From Malania oleifera (lineage: Eukaryota; Streptophyta; Magnoliopsida; Santalales; Ximeniaceae), in assembly GCF_029873635.1 (NCBI RefSeq), contig NC_080422.1, positions 15,097,936 to 15,161,935 on the forward strand: a stretch of 64,000 bases of DNA, in the 5' to 3' direction. The position numbers and the translations under genes were made by a program. This document shows positions 12,641 through 25,952 of this stretch, in pieces. The stretch's first letter is position 1; each line of letters opens with the position of its first letter. Below the pieces are notes generated by a model. That model was not told the origin of the DNA. It saw only the letters and a program-made list of their open reading frames with translations, and ran no database searches.

Positions 12641-13423
12641 GCAATAAAAGCTATATGAAGACGACCCAAGTTCAAGTGAATCGGAAAGCTAATCCAGCGA
12701 AAAAGAGATGGCCAACATGTGCTTTATGGCGCACAATGAAGAGGTAAACTCTTACTATACTCCTCCTCAGAAGATTCTAGTAATAAATCATGTAATGCTT
12801 CATGTGAGAGTATACCTCCTATAAGGAACTTCAAGATGAATATTGTCTCTTCATAATAAGTTTATCAAAGTCTCAAAAAGGAAAAGAACCTTTGAAACAA
12901 CCAAAAGGAATCAGTTAAAAATTCAGTCGAATCTTCAACAAAATGCTGAAAAACGAAAAAGACCATACAAATTGATGAGCTAAGAGAAAAGTAAAGGGCA
13001 TCAGAATTAGAAAGCATCAAGTAAATGACGATGGCAAGAAAGATTTAACAATAAATGAACCTAAAAACCATTCAAGATAAAGAAGAGATTATTAACAACT
13101 TTATATAAGTAAAGAAAAGAAGAAAACTTTGAAACATGGTAGAACAACAAAGAAGACTAACAAGAGAAGGGGAATGGTTTCAATGGAATACCAAATAAAA
13201 AATAAAAAGACTTAGTTTTGTGGTGATTACGAAATTCAATAAGAGTCAAGGACATTCATTGAAGAATTAAACGATGTAAGAGATTTTATAAAAAAAAAAA
13301 AAATTTAAAAGAAATTTTAATAAACCCAATTCACACCCCCCTCTTGGGGACTATCCCTTGGTTTCATTGGTATCAGAGATCAGGTTAAACAAATCTTTAA
13401 TTAAAAGATATATAAAGATCTAG

Positions 13424-15117
13424 ATGGCACACAAGTGAGTAGCTCCCTGGTTGAGGGTCAATCCTCAATAGACCACATATTTTGTGGATCAACATACCTT
13501 TTGGAAACATCGCATAAGAATCTATCTTCAAATAATGGATTGGAAGGCTTGGAGGTTGCTACACATGGTAACCTAATCCCTACCAAACTTGTGGATGGAA
13601 AAGAAGTCCCTAAAGATGAAAAAGAGATGAATGATTTAGATCATAAAATGTTGTAAGCTAACTCTAGTGCAATAAACGCCCTATATTGTGCACTTGATAT
13701 TAATGAATTCAATAGAGTTATGGCATGTAACACAGTAAAGGAAATTTGGGATAAACTAGAAGTAACCTATGAAGGTACTGTAAATGTTAGAGATAATAGG
13801 ATGATATGTTGACTAGTGAATACGAAGCCTTTAGGATGAATTCTGACGAAACCATCACAAGCATGTACACTAGGTTCACACATATTATAAACTCACTAAA
13901 TGTTGTAGGGAAAACATACTCCACATATGAGATGATTCGCAAAATACTTATAGGACTTCCACCCATTTGGGAACCAAAAGCCACAGTCATAACGGAAGGT
14001 AGAAACCTCAAAACAATCTCACTAGATGAACTCATAGGATCAATACTAACCTATGAAAGGGCTATGAAAGAAAGAAATACTAAAAATAAAAAAAAATAAA
14101 AAATCCATAGCTCTTAAAGCCTCAAAAGAATGTTCAAGTGAAAAAGAAAACGACTCCAGTGAATTAGATGATGAAGAATTAGCGTTCATAACTAAAAGAC
14201 TTGGAAAATTCTTCAAGAGAAATAAGAAATTTACTATAAAATTCAGAGGGTCAAAAACTGAAAAAGGTGAAAATAGTAAAAAGAAAAACAAGAACAAAAA
14301 TGATCCACCTACTTGCTACCATTGCAAAAAGGTCGTACACATCAAGTCGGACTGCCCTCAGCTCAAGAAGGAAAAGAAGAAGAAAAAGCCAGCAATAAAA
14401 GCTATATGAGACGACCCAAGTTCAAGTGAATCGGAAAGCTAATCCAGCGAAAAAGAGATGGCCAACATGTGCTTTATGGCGCACAATGAAGAGGTAAACT
14501 CTTACTACTCCTCCTCAGAAGATTCTAGTAATAAATCATGTAATGATTCATGTGAGAGTATACCCTCCTATAAGGAACTTCAAGCTGAATTATTTTCTCT
14601 TCATAATAAGTTTATCAAAGTCTCAAAAAGGAACATAACCTTGAAACAACAAAATGAATCAGTTAAAAATCAGTTTGAATCTTCAAAAAATGCTGAAAAA
14701 GAAAAAGACCTACAAATTGATGAGCTTAAGAAGAAAGTAAATGGCATGTCTCAAGAATTAGTAAAGCCTCAAGTAAATGAAGATGGCAAGAAAGATTTAA
14801 AAATAAATGAACTTAAAAACTCAATTCAAGATAAAGAAGAGATTATTTACAACTTTACTATAAGTAAAGAAAACTTTGAAAAAATGGTAGAACAACAAAG
14901 AATGACTAACAATAGAGAAGGAATTGGTTTCAATGGAATACCAAATAAAAGAAAGAAAAATTTATTCATGAGATACTTTGTAAAACAAGCTAAACACTAT
15001 GCAAGTACTTCATCCAAAAACATACATGAACATACTACTTGTTATATGTATAAAAATAAGGGACATAGAATGTTTAATTATCCACTCAAGAAAAAATTAC
15101 ATCAAAGTAAAAAATGA
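13424..15117 (+). pseudogene. gag region of the Sirevirus, second copy with long coiled-coil tail (fossil)
   Basis: This is the second copy of the gag start and capsid region. Its zinc knuckle lies at about 14309-14352. A Lys/Glu/Asn-rich stretch with coiled-coil character follows (about 14550-14900, for example LQIDELKKKVNGMSQELVK). A diverged second knuckle-like CYMYKNKGHRMFNY lies near 15040. Long gags with an extended tail after the knuckle are usual in Sireviruses. The region is broken. Confidence 0.82.
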
Positions 15118-15189
15118 ATGGAAGATAAACACTAAAACTAGACAAGACTTAAAAAGAGTTAAGAAAGTTTGGGTCCCAAAAGTAACAAC

Positions 15190-18100
15190 ATGAATCCTTT
15201 CTTGTAGGTCTACTTTAGGTCCACTCCATCAAAATAAAAATGGTATTTGGACAGTAGATGTTCAAGACATATGACAGGAGATAGATCAAAGTTCACCTCA
15301 CTCAAAAAGATGGAGGATATGTAACCTTCAGTGAAAATGCAAAAGGCAAAATTATTGGAATTGGTAAAATAGGTAAAGATTCCTCATTCACCATTGACGA
15401 TGTTTTGCTAGTTGATGGTCTAAAGCACAAGCTATTAAGTATTAGTCAACTTAGTGACAAAGGTTTTGACATAATCTTACAAAATCCTAAGAATCATGAA
15501 ATACTATTCATAGCACATAGAATGAATAATGTGTATTGCATAAATCTTGATAGCCTAATTTCTCAAGATGTAACTTGCTTGGCTGCCATGAGTGAAAATA
15601 GTTGGCTTTGGCATAAAAGATTTGGACATACTAGCATGGACCTTCTATCTAAACTTGTTAAGAAAAATTTAGTAAAGGGCTTGCCTAACACTAAGTTTAT
15701 CAAAGATAAAATTTGTGATGCTTGCCAACTAGGAAAACAAATCAGGACAAAGCTTAAAAAGAAAAAAAAAAACATATCAACTAGTAGACCCCTAGAACTC
15801 ATACATTTAGATTTATTCGGACCTACTAGAACACAAACCTGAGGAGGAAAACAATATGCTTTCATGATTGTTGATGACTACTTTAGATACACATAGGTAT
15901 TGTTTTTAGCTAACAAAGATGAAGCTTGTGATTTGTTAATAAATCTATGCAAGAAACTTCAAAATAGGAAAGGCTACAATGTTTCAAACCTAAAAAGTGA
16001 CCAAGGAAGAGAATTTAAAGATAAAGATGTTGAAAAATTTTGTAATGATCATGGAATAAGTCATAATTTCTCAGCACCTAAAACTCCACAACAAAATGGA
16101 GTTGTTGAAATGAAAAATAGAACTCTTCAAGAAATGACAAGAACCATGCTAAATGAAAATAACTTACCTAAGTATTTTTGGGCCCAAGTTGTAAATACAA
16201 TTTGTTATGTAATTAACAGGGTGTCTATTAGAACAAGTCTAAACAAGACACCTTATGAATTATGGAAAGAAAGAAAGTCTAACATAGCTTACTTCCATGT
16301 TTTTGGATTTAAGTGTTTTGTTCTCAATAACAAAGATGACTTAGGAAAATTTGATGCTAAATCGGATGAAGAAATTTTTCTAGGATATTCTACAAATAGT
16401 AAGGCCTATAGGATCTATAACAAAAGAACACTAACCATCATTGAATCAATATATGTAAACTTTGATGAATCAAATCCTTTCACAAAAGAAATCAAGAATG
16501 AAGAAAAGGATGATAACTCACAAAAAGAAGATAATCTAAAAATCAAAAAAGAAAAAGAAAAAAACATTGAAGAAACCTTAAAAGATAAACCTATAGAAAA
16601 TCTTGAATTACCAAGAGAATGGAAGTATGTAAGAAATCACCCTCAAGATCAAATTATAGGAGAACCTTCTAAAGGTGTAACTACTAGATTATCATTAAAA
16701 AATCTATGCAATCATTGTGCATTTTTATCTCAAGATGAATCTAAAAATGTTGAAGAAGCTTTAAATGATGACTCTTGGATAATTTCTATGCAAGAGGAGT
16801 TAAACCAATTTGAAAGAAGTAAAATACGGTAATTAGTACCCGAACCTGAAAATCATTCAATTATTGGAACTAAACGGGTATTTAGAAACAAAAATGATGA
16901 AAATGGTATAATATTTAGAAACAAAGCTAGACTTCTAGCTAAAGGGTAAAATCAAGAAGAAGGGATAGATTATGATGAAACTTTTGCCCCCGTAGCTAGA
17001 ATGGAAGCTATAAGAATGCTATTAGTTTATGCATCCCACAAAGAATTTAAATTATATCAAATGGATGTTAAAAGTGTTTTCTTAAATGGTTATATTAATG
17101 AAGAGGTATATGTAGAACAACCCCCTAGATTCGAAGATATTAAAAATCCTGATTATGTGTTTAAACTAACTAAGACTTTATATGGGTTGAAACAAGCCCC
17201 TAAGGCTTGGTATGAAAGACTTAGTGGATTTCTAATAGAGAATGGGTTTTCAAGAGGAAAAGTTAATAGTACCTTGTTCATTAAAACTAAGAAAGGTGAC
17301 ATGCTATTAATTCAAATCTATGTAGATGATATAATATTTGGTGCAACTAATACAAATCTATGTAAAGAATTTGCGAAATGTATGCAAGAAGAATTTGAAA
17401 TTAGTATGATGGGGAAATTAAAATATTTTCATGGACTACAAATCAAACAAGCAAAGAATGGGACTTTTATAAGTCAATCAAAATACATAAAAGATATGAT
17501 TAAAAAATTCAATATGGAAAATAGTAAATCCATAGGAATCTCTATGAGCGCTTCCATTAGCCTTGATAAAGATGAGAAAGAAAAATCAGTGGATATGAAG
17601 TATTATAGAGGTATGATTGGAAGTTTACTATATCTAACAGCTAGTAGGCCCGACATAATGTTTAGTGTGTGTATGTGTGCTCAATTCCAATCAGCACCCA
17701 AAGAATCACACCAAATAGATGTTAAGAGAATTTTGAGATACTTAATAGGCACCATGAACTTAGGTCTTTGGTATCCTAGGGACACTAGTTTTGAAATGAT
17801 TAGTTACTCGGATGCGGACTATGCCGAATGTAAAATAGATAGAAAGAGCACTAGTGGCACTTGTCACTTTCTAGGAAACTCACTAGTCTCCTGGTTTTCT
17901 AAAAAGCAAAATTTCATAGCCTTATCCACAGCTGAGGCCGAATACGTAGCTGTTGGGAGTTGTTGTGCACAAACATTATACATGAAACAATAATTAAAAG
18001 ACTATAATTTGGAATATACAATAATCTCAATTAAGTGTGATAATACAAGTACTATAAATATATCAAAAAATCCAATATCTCATTCAAGAACAAAACATAT

Positions 18101-18272
18101 TGACATTAGACATCATTTCTTGAGAGATCACGTACAAAAAGAAGAAATAACCCTTGAGTTCGTTAATACAAATGATCAATTAGTGGATATTTTCATAAAA
18201 CGATTTTCAGAGGATCGATTTGTATTTATTAGATGTGAATTAGGGTTGCTACATGTTCGAGAAGTTGTTTAG
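15190..18272 (+). pseudogene. pol region of the Sirevirus: protease, integrase, RT, RNase H (fossil)
   Basis: The copia order is clear. The protease region lies at about 15240-15420 (VDVQ- and MTGDRSKFT-like). GAG-pre-integrase lies at about 15590-15770, with WLWHKRFGHTSMDLLSKL and CDACQLGK. The integrase core is at about 15790-16420, with LKSDQGREF and PQQNGVVEMKNRTLQEM. Reverse transcriptase is at about 16790-17560, with QMDVKSVFLNGYINEEVYV and the YVDDIIFG catalytic motif near 17321. RNase H is at about 17800-18200, with YSDADYAECKIDRKSTSG and LSTAEAEYVA. Several long stretches are still open, so this is a moderately young fossil with only a handful of breaks. Tekay-2 inserted 67 bp after pol. 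Confidence 0.93.
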
Positions 18273-18339
18273 GAAAGGAATTCATAAAAAGCCTGCATGA
18301 CAGACGACTGCCACCTGAAAGGCAAGCTCCTGTCAGGCT

Positions 18340-20439
18340 TATAGAGATTCAAATAATTTTAGTAATTAAATAATAAAAGAAAGTAGAGAAAGGGATTTTT
18401 CAAAAAGGGGTTTCAGTAGGGTCTCGTCGATGAGTGTTGGGTGCTCGTTGACGAACAGGCTTTTTGGTCTCGTCGATGTGGACATGCGTCTCATCGACAA
18501 GAACTTACTGAGAGACTATTTCGTAGGGCCTGAATTTCATCGACAAGGAGTAAGCATTCATCAGCACTCCTTCTTGGACTCATCGACGAGGAGATGTGGC
18601 TCGTTGATGAGGCCACGTGGACAAGCATTTCTATAAAAGGCCAAAAATCATTTTCTGCGAGAGAAACATGCAGATTTCTCCTCTCTTTCTAACTTCGTTT
18701 CCCTCTCATTCTCTCTAGAAATTCTACCTCATTTCATGCTTGTTCGATGATCCAAAGTCGTCGTGCTACTCTTGAGAAGATTCTCTTCATATCTACTAGA
18801 GTAGATCGTTGGTTGGGCCAACTTGGGCACCATCCCAAAATTTGGGTAAGTTGATTATTTTTAGTTTTATAAGCTATTTGGTATTTCAAGACTGAGGAGG
18901 TGTAGTAGATGAAATAATACTGAAGTTTTTCTGGGAAAAAATGTGAATTTTAGGGTGTTGAGCTAGGAACACCATAGGTGCAAATTTAATTAAATTTGTG
19001 AGTTTTTCAGTAGCCAGGTAAGGAGATAAATTAAGTCAGTTTATTCTTATAAAAATTTATTATTTTAAAACAACATATATTTATAGTAATTATGTATTAT
19101 CAGAATATTTGGGAATACTACTGTTGAACAGGAAAACAGTTTTAAAATATTTAATCAAAAATATATTCAGCTTAGGTATTCAATTTTAATATTATTTAAA
19201 ATTGTGTGGCATAAATATCATTTTATGAATATTATGTTATGTCAGATTTTCAATAAAAGTATGTTTACAATAGTTTTTCAGGAAAACCATAAATAATACA
19301 GGAAATTATGGTTTTAGAATTTTATGATAAACAGTACAAATTTCAGTTCAATATGTTATAATATGCTCGTCATAAGGTTGTGATTGATAGTCAGCGCAAG
19401 GCCGTAATTATGTATGTTATTCAACGCAAGGTCGTGATTATGTATGATATGTCAAAATTCAGAAAAATATTACCAATCCAGTTTCATGTTAAATTAGTAT
19501 ATGTAAACATACTATATGTTATCAGAACCCGGATGGTTTAGTTTAGATCAGTATTCAGGGCTTCATACCCTAGTTATTCAGTTTAGTTCAGACTAATGCT
19601 ACCACACTTGCTAGTAGAGAGTGTGGGAGATGGAAAGTCGATGCAGCTTCAGTGTAGTGTTGTAGACGTCCCCTTGGCAGTCCGGACCAAGGGGGCGGGC
19701 CCATCATACTTGCACACACATTTGACTTGGTAGTGGTCGGCCAGTCATTGTCAGGTCCCGCCTTCAGGCTGCACAACCCAATCATGGGGGGTAATACATG
19801 ACATTGGCTAGCTATCCATCCTAGGTATTATTTCAGTACTATCAGTTATAGCAGATGATTTTATAATAACTGAAATTCAGTATGGTTTAACATGATCATG
19901 ATTATGTATGTTTTATTCAGTATTATATCACCAGTTTTTATCCACACATGTGTTATGTATTGTTTATCTATTATAGTACGAATATACTCATACTGCCACA
20001 CAATTGATATTAGTTTATTTCCCTTACTGAGAGGTGTCTCACCCCAGCTTACAAAACATTTCAGGGAATCCAGATAGATAGGTGGACCGAGCTCCGCGTC
20101 AGTAGAGGCAGTTTATACTACCCCGATAAGAAGGTGAGTTACTGAGTTAGGGTTAGATGGTTTTTGGATTGTAATCCTAATTTTTCCCTTTTGGTCTTTT
20201 GGGGGATTGTATATTATAATTACAGAAATGTTATGGATTGTAGTAAAACTCTGGTACTATTTGTTATGGATGTAATTTTATATTTTCTGCTGCTTAGGTG
20301 TCCACTGTGTATAACAGGTGCATCCTCGGCACCCACGGGTTCGGGTTGATATTGTTATATTGGTATTAGGGTTATTATTAAGAATGATATTTATGTTTTT
20401 TAGGAAAAAGAATTATGGTAAAATAGGCAGGTCGTTACA
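18340..20439 (+). repeat. 5' LTR of Tekay-2
   Basis: This 2100-bp LTR has a decayed start (TATAGAGATTC against TGTGGAGACCCG in the 3' copy) and ends CGTTACA. A CpG-rich cluster of TCGTCGACGA-like near-palindromes lies at 18424-18612. A repeated GGCGCAAGGCCGTGATTA-like unit lies around 19365-19445. The Tekay block CTTACTGAGAGGTGTCTCAC is at about 20021-20044. Confidence 0.93.
18632..18640 (+). promoter_or_regulatory. TATA box of the Tekay-2 LTR promoter
   Basis: TATAAAAGG is conserved in both LTRs (the 3' copy at 25808-25816). It lies directly downstream of the TCGTCGACGA cluster, the position expected for the element's transcription start. Confidence 0.72.
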
Positions 20440-20456
20440 ATTTTGTATCAAAACTT
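20440..20456 (+). other. Primer binding site of Tekay-2, decayed
   Basis: ATTTTGTATCAAAACTT directly follows the LTR and aligns with the tRNA-iMet site of Tekay-1. Confidence 0.65.
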
Positions 20457-20768
20457 AGGTTGCTAGGTTCTGTAGACTGTAGAATGCAGTGGAAATAATA
20501 CCAGAGTATAGGACAAAGGAATTTAAGGTTTTGTTTTGTAGTCTGGATGCAGGACTTCCGTGACGGTTTATGTGTCTTTCTTGGGGTGACGATTTTAGGA
20601 AAGCTATAACAAACTATTATTGGGTTGGGTGTCTAGGTTGCAGGATTGAACCTTGAATTAAGAATAGAGATGATAAATTAATTAAGGATATGATATACTA
20701 GTTAGATGAAATGTGTTGGACATGTTAGGGTAATAAGGTCCTAAAGCCAAGTTTATTGTCTTTTCAAG

Positions 20769-21790
20769 ATGAACCCTGGAGGTGGTAGCGCACATGCAAG
20801 TGGTAGTGAGGGTGTTGGGCCCTCAAGTGCAGCTGGTGGTGACTCAGACACAGTATTACGTAGCGTGGCTTGGCAAGTCATGGCTAAAATTTCCAGAAGC
20901 TCCAGGGAGCAGGAAGGTCCGTCTGCAGACCATGGTTGTACGATTGAGAAGTTTCAAAGATGAATCCTTTGACTTTCTCAATAGGAACTGATCCTGTAGT
21001 CGCTGAGAACAGGATGCAGGAGATTGAAAAGGTGTTGGCAGTGCTGCAGTGTACTAAGGAGCAAAGGGTTCTATTTGCCACATATAAACTAACAGAAGAG
21101 GCCGAGAGATGGTGGGCAACAGTGCAACTCCTTGAGCAGAAGAGGTCGGTGCCTAAAAAGATGACATGGGACCAATTCAAAGAAATATTTTTTTATGGAT
21201 ACTTTTCAACCTCGTCCAGAGGAGCCAAGGTAGAGGAGTTCTTGAATTTGAATCAGGGACAGCAGATAGTGCAGCAATACACAGCGAGGTTCATAGAATT
21301 GTCTCGCTTCATCCCGTACATTATCCTCAACGAGATGAAGAAAGCAATACAGTTTGAAAGAGGCCTGAGGTGAGAATTATATAAGCAAGTGGCAATATTG
21401 AAACTGCAGGACCTTGCCGAGCTGGTAGACAGAGCAGTTGTGGCAGAAGCCGAAGAGTAGATGGATGCTGAGGATCCGAAATAGAAAAAGAGATCCACGT
21501 CTTCGGGTTTCCAACAAGGATCTAGTCGAGGTTCGTGAAAGAAGGGTGGCTACTATAAGGATCAAAAGCAAAAGTTAGGGAATCGTGGGATTCAAGATAC
21601 GCAGTCATACCCAACCTTCCAAATTTGTGGAAAGAAACACCTAGGAGAGTGTCGTGCTGGGCGAGGTGTCTACTACCGATGCGGGGAGTTAGGGCATATG
21701 ATGAGAGACTGTCAGGCTTAGGCTGGAGCTTCTCCCACTCCTAGACCTACTCGAGGAGGTTATCAGGCGCCCTATGGAGGTCAATAGAGG
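20769..21790 (+). pseudogene. gag region of Tekay-2 (fossil)
   Basis: It starts at MNPGGGSAHASGSEGVGPSS, parallel to the Tekay-1 start. The Retrotrans_gag capsid block is at about 20960-21380 (IEKVLAVLQCTKEQRVLFA; EEFLNLNQGQQIVQQY). A CCHC knuckle of form CX2CX4HX4C, YRCGELGHMMRDC, lies at about 21675-21715 and is better preserved than in Tekay-1. The region is broken. Confidence 0.85.
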
Positions 21791-21829
21791 AATACGGCTC
21801 AGGCGAGAGTTTACGCACTGACGCCAAGT

Positions 21830-24800
21830 GATACTGAGACAGTCGGCGATGTGGTAACAAGTATGATTAGCATACTTTCATTTAAAGTTATTGTATTATT
21901 TGATTTAGGAGCCACACACTCGTTCGTGTCTATGATGTGTATTAGATTATATGGGGGAGAAATATAGCTGTTAGACACTGAACTGTTAGTAACTACCATG
22001 ACAGGGTCAGTAGTGAGGTGTAGTAGAGTGCTCCGAGGCTGTCCAATTGATATTCAGGGAAAAGTCTTGTCAGCTAACTTGATAGTGTTGGACATGCATG
22101 GGTTCAATGTAATATTTGGTATGGAGTAGCTAGCAGCTAACTACGCCAGTATAGACTGTAGTTTGAAAGAAGTGATATTTAGACCTCTAGAAGAATCAGA
22201 ATTCAAGTTCATGGGGTCGCAAGTGCAATCCCTACCTCAGTTAGTATCAGCCATACAAGCGAGGAGATTACTCCTGGATGGTTGTCAGGGGTTTATGGCC
22301 TTTAAAAAGGAAATATCATAAAATGAATTAAAGCTTACTAATATGCTAGTGGTGAAGGAGTTTTCATATGTCTTTCCAGACGAGCTACCCAGGTGGCCTC
22401 CTGATCGCGAGGTAGATTTTTATATTGATCTACTTCTAGGTATGGCACCGATTTCTAAAACTCCTTACAAAATGGCTCCGGCAGAGTTGGGAGAGCTAAA
22501 GAATTAGTTGCAAGACTTGCTGGATAAGGGTTTTATTCGGCCCAGTGTATCACCGTGGGGAGATCCAGTGTTATTTGTAAAGAAGAAAGACGGTTCCATG
22601 AGGATGTGTATAGATTACAGGAAAATTAATAAAGTGACAATCAAGGACAGGTATCCTCTATCCCGTATACACAACTTATTTGATTAGCTTCAGGGTACAT
22701 GTGTCTATTCCAAGATCGACCTTAGGTTAGGTTATCACCAGGTGAAAGTTAAAACTAAAGATATTTCAAAGACAGCCTTCAGGACCAAGTATTGACATTA
22801 TGAATTCCTCGTTATTCCTTTTGGTCTAACAAATGCTCCTACTATATTCATGGATTTGATGAATAAAATTTTTTACCAGTATTTAGACCATTTTATTGTA
22901 GTTTTCATTGATGACATACTAGTCTACTCGAGGAGTTTTGATGAGCATGATGCGCATTTGAGACAGGTACTGCAGAAGCTTAGGGAAAAGAAGTTATACG
23001 CCAAGTTTAGTAAATGTGAATTCTGGCTTGAGAACGTTGCATTTCTAGGGCATGTTACATCTGGTGATGGAATATCTATAAATCTCAGTAAGATTGATAC
23101 AGTGGTAAATTGGGAAAGGTCGAGGAATGTTTAGGAGATTAGGAGTTTCTTGGGACTGACGGGACATTATCGTCAGTTGTAGAGGCATTCTCAAGACTAT
23201 CAGGGATTTTGACGTAACTAACCAGGAAAAATGCCAGATTTGTATGGGATGATGAATGCGAGCAGAGCTTCCAAGAATTAAAGCAGCAACTCGTCACTGC
23301 TCTAATACTGACGATTCAATCGAGGGGTGATGGCTATGTAATTTACAGTGACGCGTCTTTGAAAGGGCTCGGCTGTGTATTGATGCAGCATGGTAGGGTT
23401 GTAGCTTATGCCTCCTGAAAATTAAAAGAGTATGAAAAGAACTACCCTACCCATGATCTAGAATTGGCTGCAGTGGTACACGCATTAAAGATTTGGAGGC
23501 ATTACTTGTACGGTAAGAGATGCGAGATATTCTCCGATCACAAAAGTTTGAAATATTTTTTCACTCAAAAGGAGTTGAACATGAGACAGAGGAGGTGATT
23601 GGAACTTATTAAAGATTATGACTGCACTATCAGTTACCACCCAGGGAAAGTAAACGTGGTAGCTGATGCTTTGAGCAGGAAATCAGTGGGATCAACACTG
23701 GCAACTATGGAGGTTCAGCATCCGATCCTAATGGATCTAAAGAGACTTGGTGTAGAGTTGGTAGAGAGTGATTCTCGGGCATTTATCACCAACTTAGTGG
23801 TGCAGCCTAAATTACAAGAAAATATTAGAGCTGCTCAGAAAGATGACCCAGAATTAACAAAGGTAATAGCCAGAGTATAGGGTGGTCAGGGCGAGGAGTT
23901 CAGTATTTTAAATGATGGAGCTCTAAGGTTTCACACCAGATTGTGTGTGCCTATAGATGTTGATATCAAGAGAACGATTTTAAAGGAGGCTCGCAAATCT
24001 CTATACACGATTTATCTCAGCAGCACAAAAATGTATAGGGATCTTTGGGAATTTTTCATGTGGAGCGACATGAAAAGGGAGATTGCTGAGTTTGTAGTAC
24101 AGTGCTTGATGTGCCAGCAGGTTAAGGATGAGCACTAGAGACCAGCCGGTCAATTGTAACCACTTTTTATTCCGGAGTGGAAGTGGGATCACATATCTAT
24201 GGGTTTTGTTACAGGGCTGTCATCGGCATTTCATGGTCAGATTGCAATTTGGGTGATCGTGGATCGTCTAACGAAGACCGCCCATTTTCTTCCCATTAAA
24301 ATCAATTACTCCATGGACAGACTAGCAGAAATTTATGTTCAGGAGATAGTCTGTTCTCATGGTGTGCCAGTGTCTATAGTATCAGACCGAGACCCACGTT
24401 TCACCTCACGGTTTTGGATGGGCTTGTAAGAGGCTCTGGGGTCTTAGTTATCCTTCAGCACGACCTTCATCCTCAAACAGATAGGCAAACTGAGAGGATG
24501 ATCCAGATTCTTGAAAATATTATGCGAGCTTGCGTGCTGGAGTTTAGGGGTAGTTGGACCTAGTATATGCCACTGGTGGAGTTTGCGTACAATAATAGCT
24601 ACCAGGCCAGTATCAGGATGGCACCTTATGAAGTGTTGTATAGAAGAAGGTGTCATTCCCCATTATACTAGGATGAGATGGGTGAGCGGCAAGTTCTGGG
24701 GCCAGAGCTAGTGCAGTAGGCATATGATAAAGTTCGGCTCATCAGAGATAGGATCAGTGCAGCTCAGAGCCGACAGAAGAGCTACGCTGATACTCGCTGC

Positions 24801-25245
24801 AGGAATTGGAATTTGATATGGGAGATAATGTGTTTCTGAAAATAGCTCCATTAAAGGGAGTTATGAGATTTTGAAGGAAAGGTAAGCTTAGCCCTAGGTT
24901 TATTGGCCCATTTGAGATCCTTGAGAGAGTGGGGTCAATTACCTACAGACTAGCCTTACCACCCATTTTGTCTAGAATACACGACGTATTCCATATTTCC
25001 AAATTGAGGAAATCCGTCTCAGACTCCTCCCATGTGATCTTTTTTGGTGAGATTGAACTCAAGGATACTTTGACATATGAGGAGATACCAGTGCAGATTC
25101 TGGATAGGAAAGAACAAGAATTGCACAATAAGAAGATTCATTTAGTAAAAGTCCTGTGGAGAAATCATGTGGCAGAGGAAGCTTCTTGGGAGCTTGAGGA
25201 GCATATACGACAAAAATACCCGCATTTATTTAGTGAAGTTCAGTA
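21830..25245 (+). pseudogene. pol region of Tekay-2 (fossil)
   Basis: Protease lies at about 21890-22170. Reverse transcriptase is at about 22400-23170, with [11 protein letters not shown] near 22904. RNase H is at about 23320-23560, with a conserved [17 protein letters not shown]-like block. The integrase HHCC block is at about 23960-24130 and its core at about 24200-24600, with [14 protein letters not shown] and [12 protein letters not shown]. The GPY/F-like and chromodomain-like tail is at about 24830-25245, with ILDRKEQEL and [17 protein letters not shown]. The tail is the best preserved part and supports the Tekay assignment. The region is heavily broken overall. Confidence 0.92.
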
Positions 25246-25500
25246 GTAATTAGGAAAATATGCAAATAAATATGTAATGTTCCTTTTGCAGGTTAATCAG
25301 TATATGTAATAATCTTTTGGTTGTAGGTAGTATTTTGATTTTGGGAGAATTTTACTTTATGTATTTGTAATATCTCAGGACCCTAAATGTAACCACAGTA
25401 TTCCTCCGCCACAAGTGAGGATAAGTAATAAAATAAGTAGTCCATTTTCTTTAAAGGATTGTGTCAATATAGATAGTAATTTCAAGGATAAATTTTTTAT

Positions 25501-25513
25501 AAGGAGAGAAGAA
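25501..25513 (+). other. Polypurine tract of Tekay-2
   Basis: AAGGAGAGAAGAA lies immediately before the 3' LTR start TGTGGAGACC. Confidence 0.82.
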
Positions 25514-25856
25514 TGTGGAGACCCGAGAATTTTAGTAATTAAATAATAAAATAAAGTAAAGAAAATGATTTTTCAAAAAGAGGTTTCAGCAGGGTCTCGT
25601 CGACGAGTGCTGGGTGCCCGTCGATGAACAGGCTTCTTGGTCTCGTCAACATGGACATGCGTCTTGTTAACGAGAACTTACCGAGAGACTTTTTCGCAAG
25701 GCCTAAATTTCGTCAACGAGGGGTAAGTGTTCATTGACGAAACTCCTTCTTGGACTCGTCGATGAGGAGATGTGGCTCATCGACAAGGCCACATGGACAA
25801 GCATTTCTATAAAAGGCCAAAAATCACTTTCTGCAAGAGAAACATGCAGATTTCTC

Positions 25857-25952
<96 letters not shown>

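Larger units (their letters stand above)
11446..14945 (+). repeat. 1.75-kb internal tandem duplication in the Sirevirus (LTR end, PBS and gag)
   Basis: About 11446-13200 is repeated at about 13201-14945 with an offset of 1750-1758 bases. Each copy runs from the last 160 bases of the LTR, through the primer site and gag start, to the middle of the gag linker. The junction lies at a shared AATAAAAAGA-like sequence. Most of gag is almost identical between copies, while about 12750-13530 differs by a dense cluster of small length differences. Either a recent duplication or an assembly join could explain this. Confidence 0.85.
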
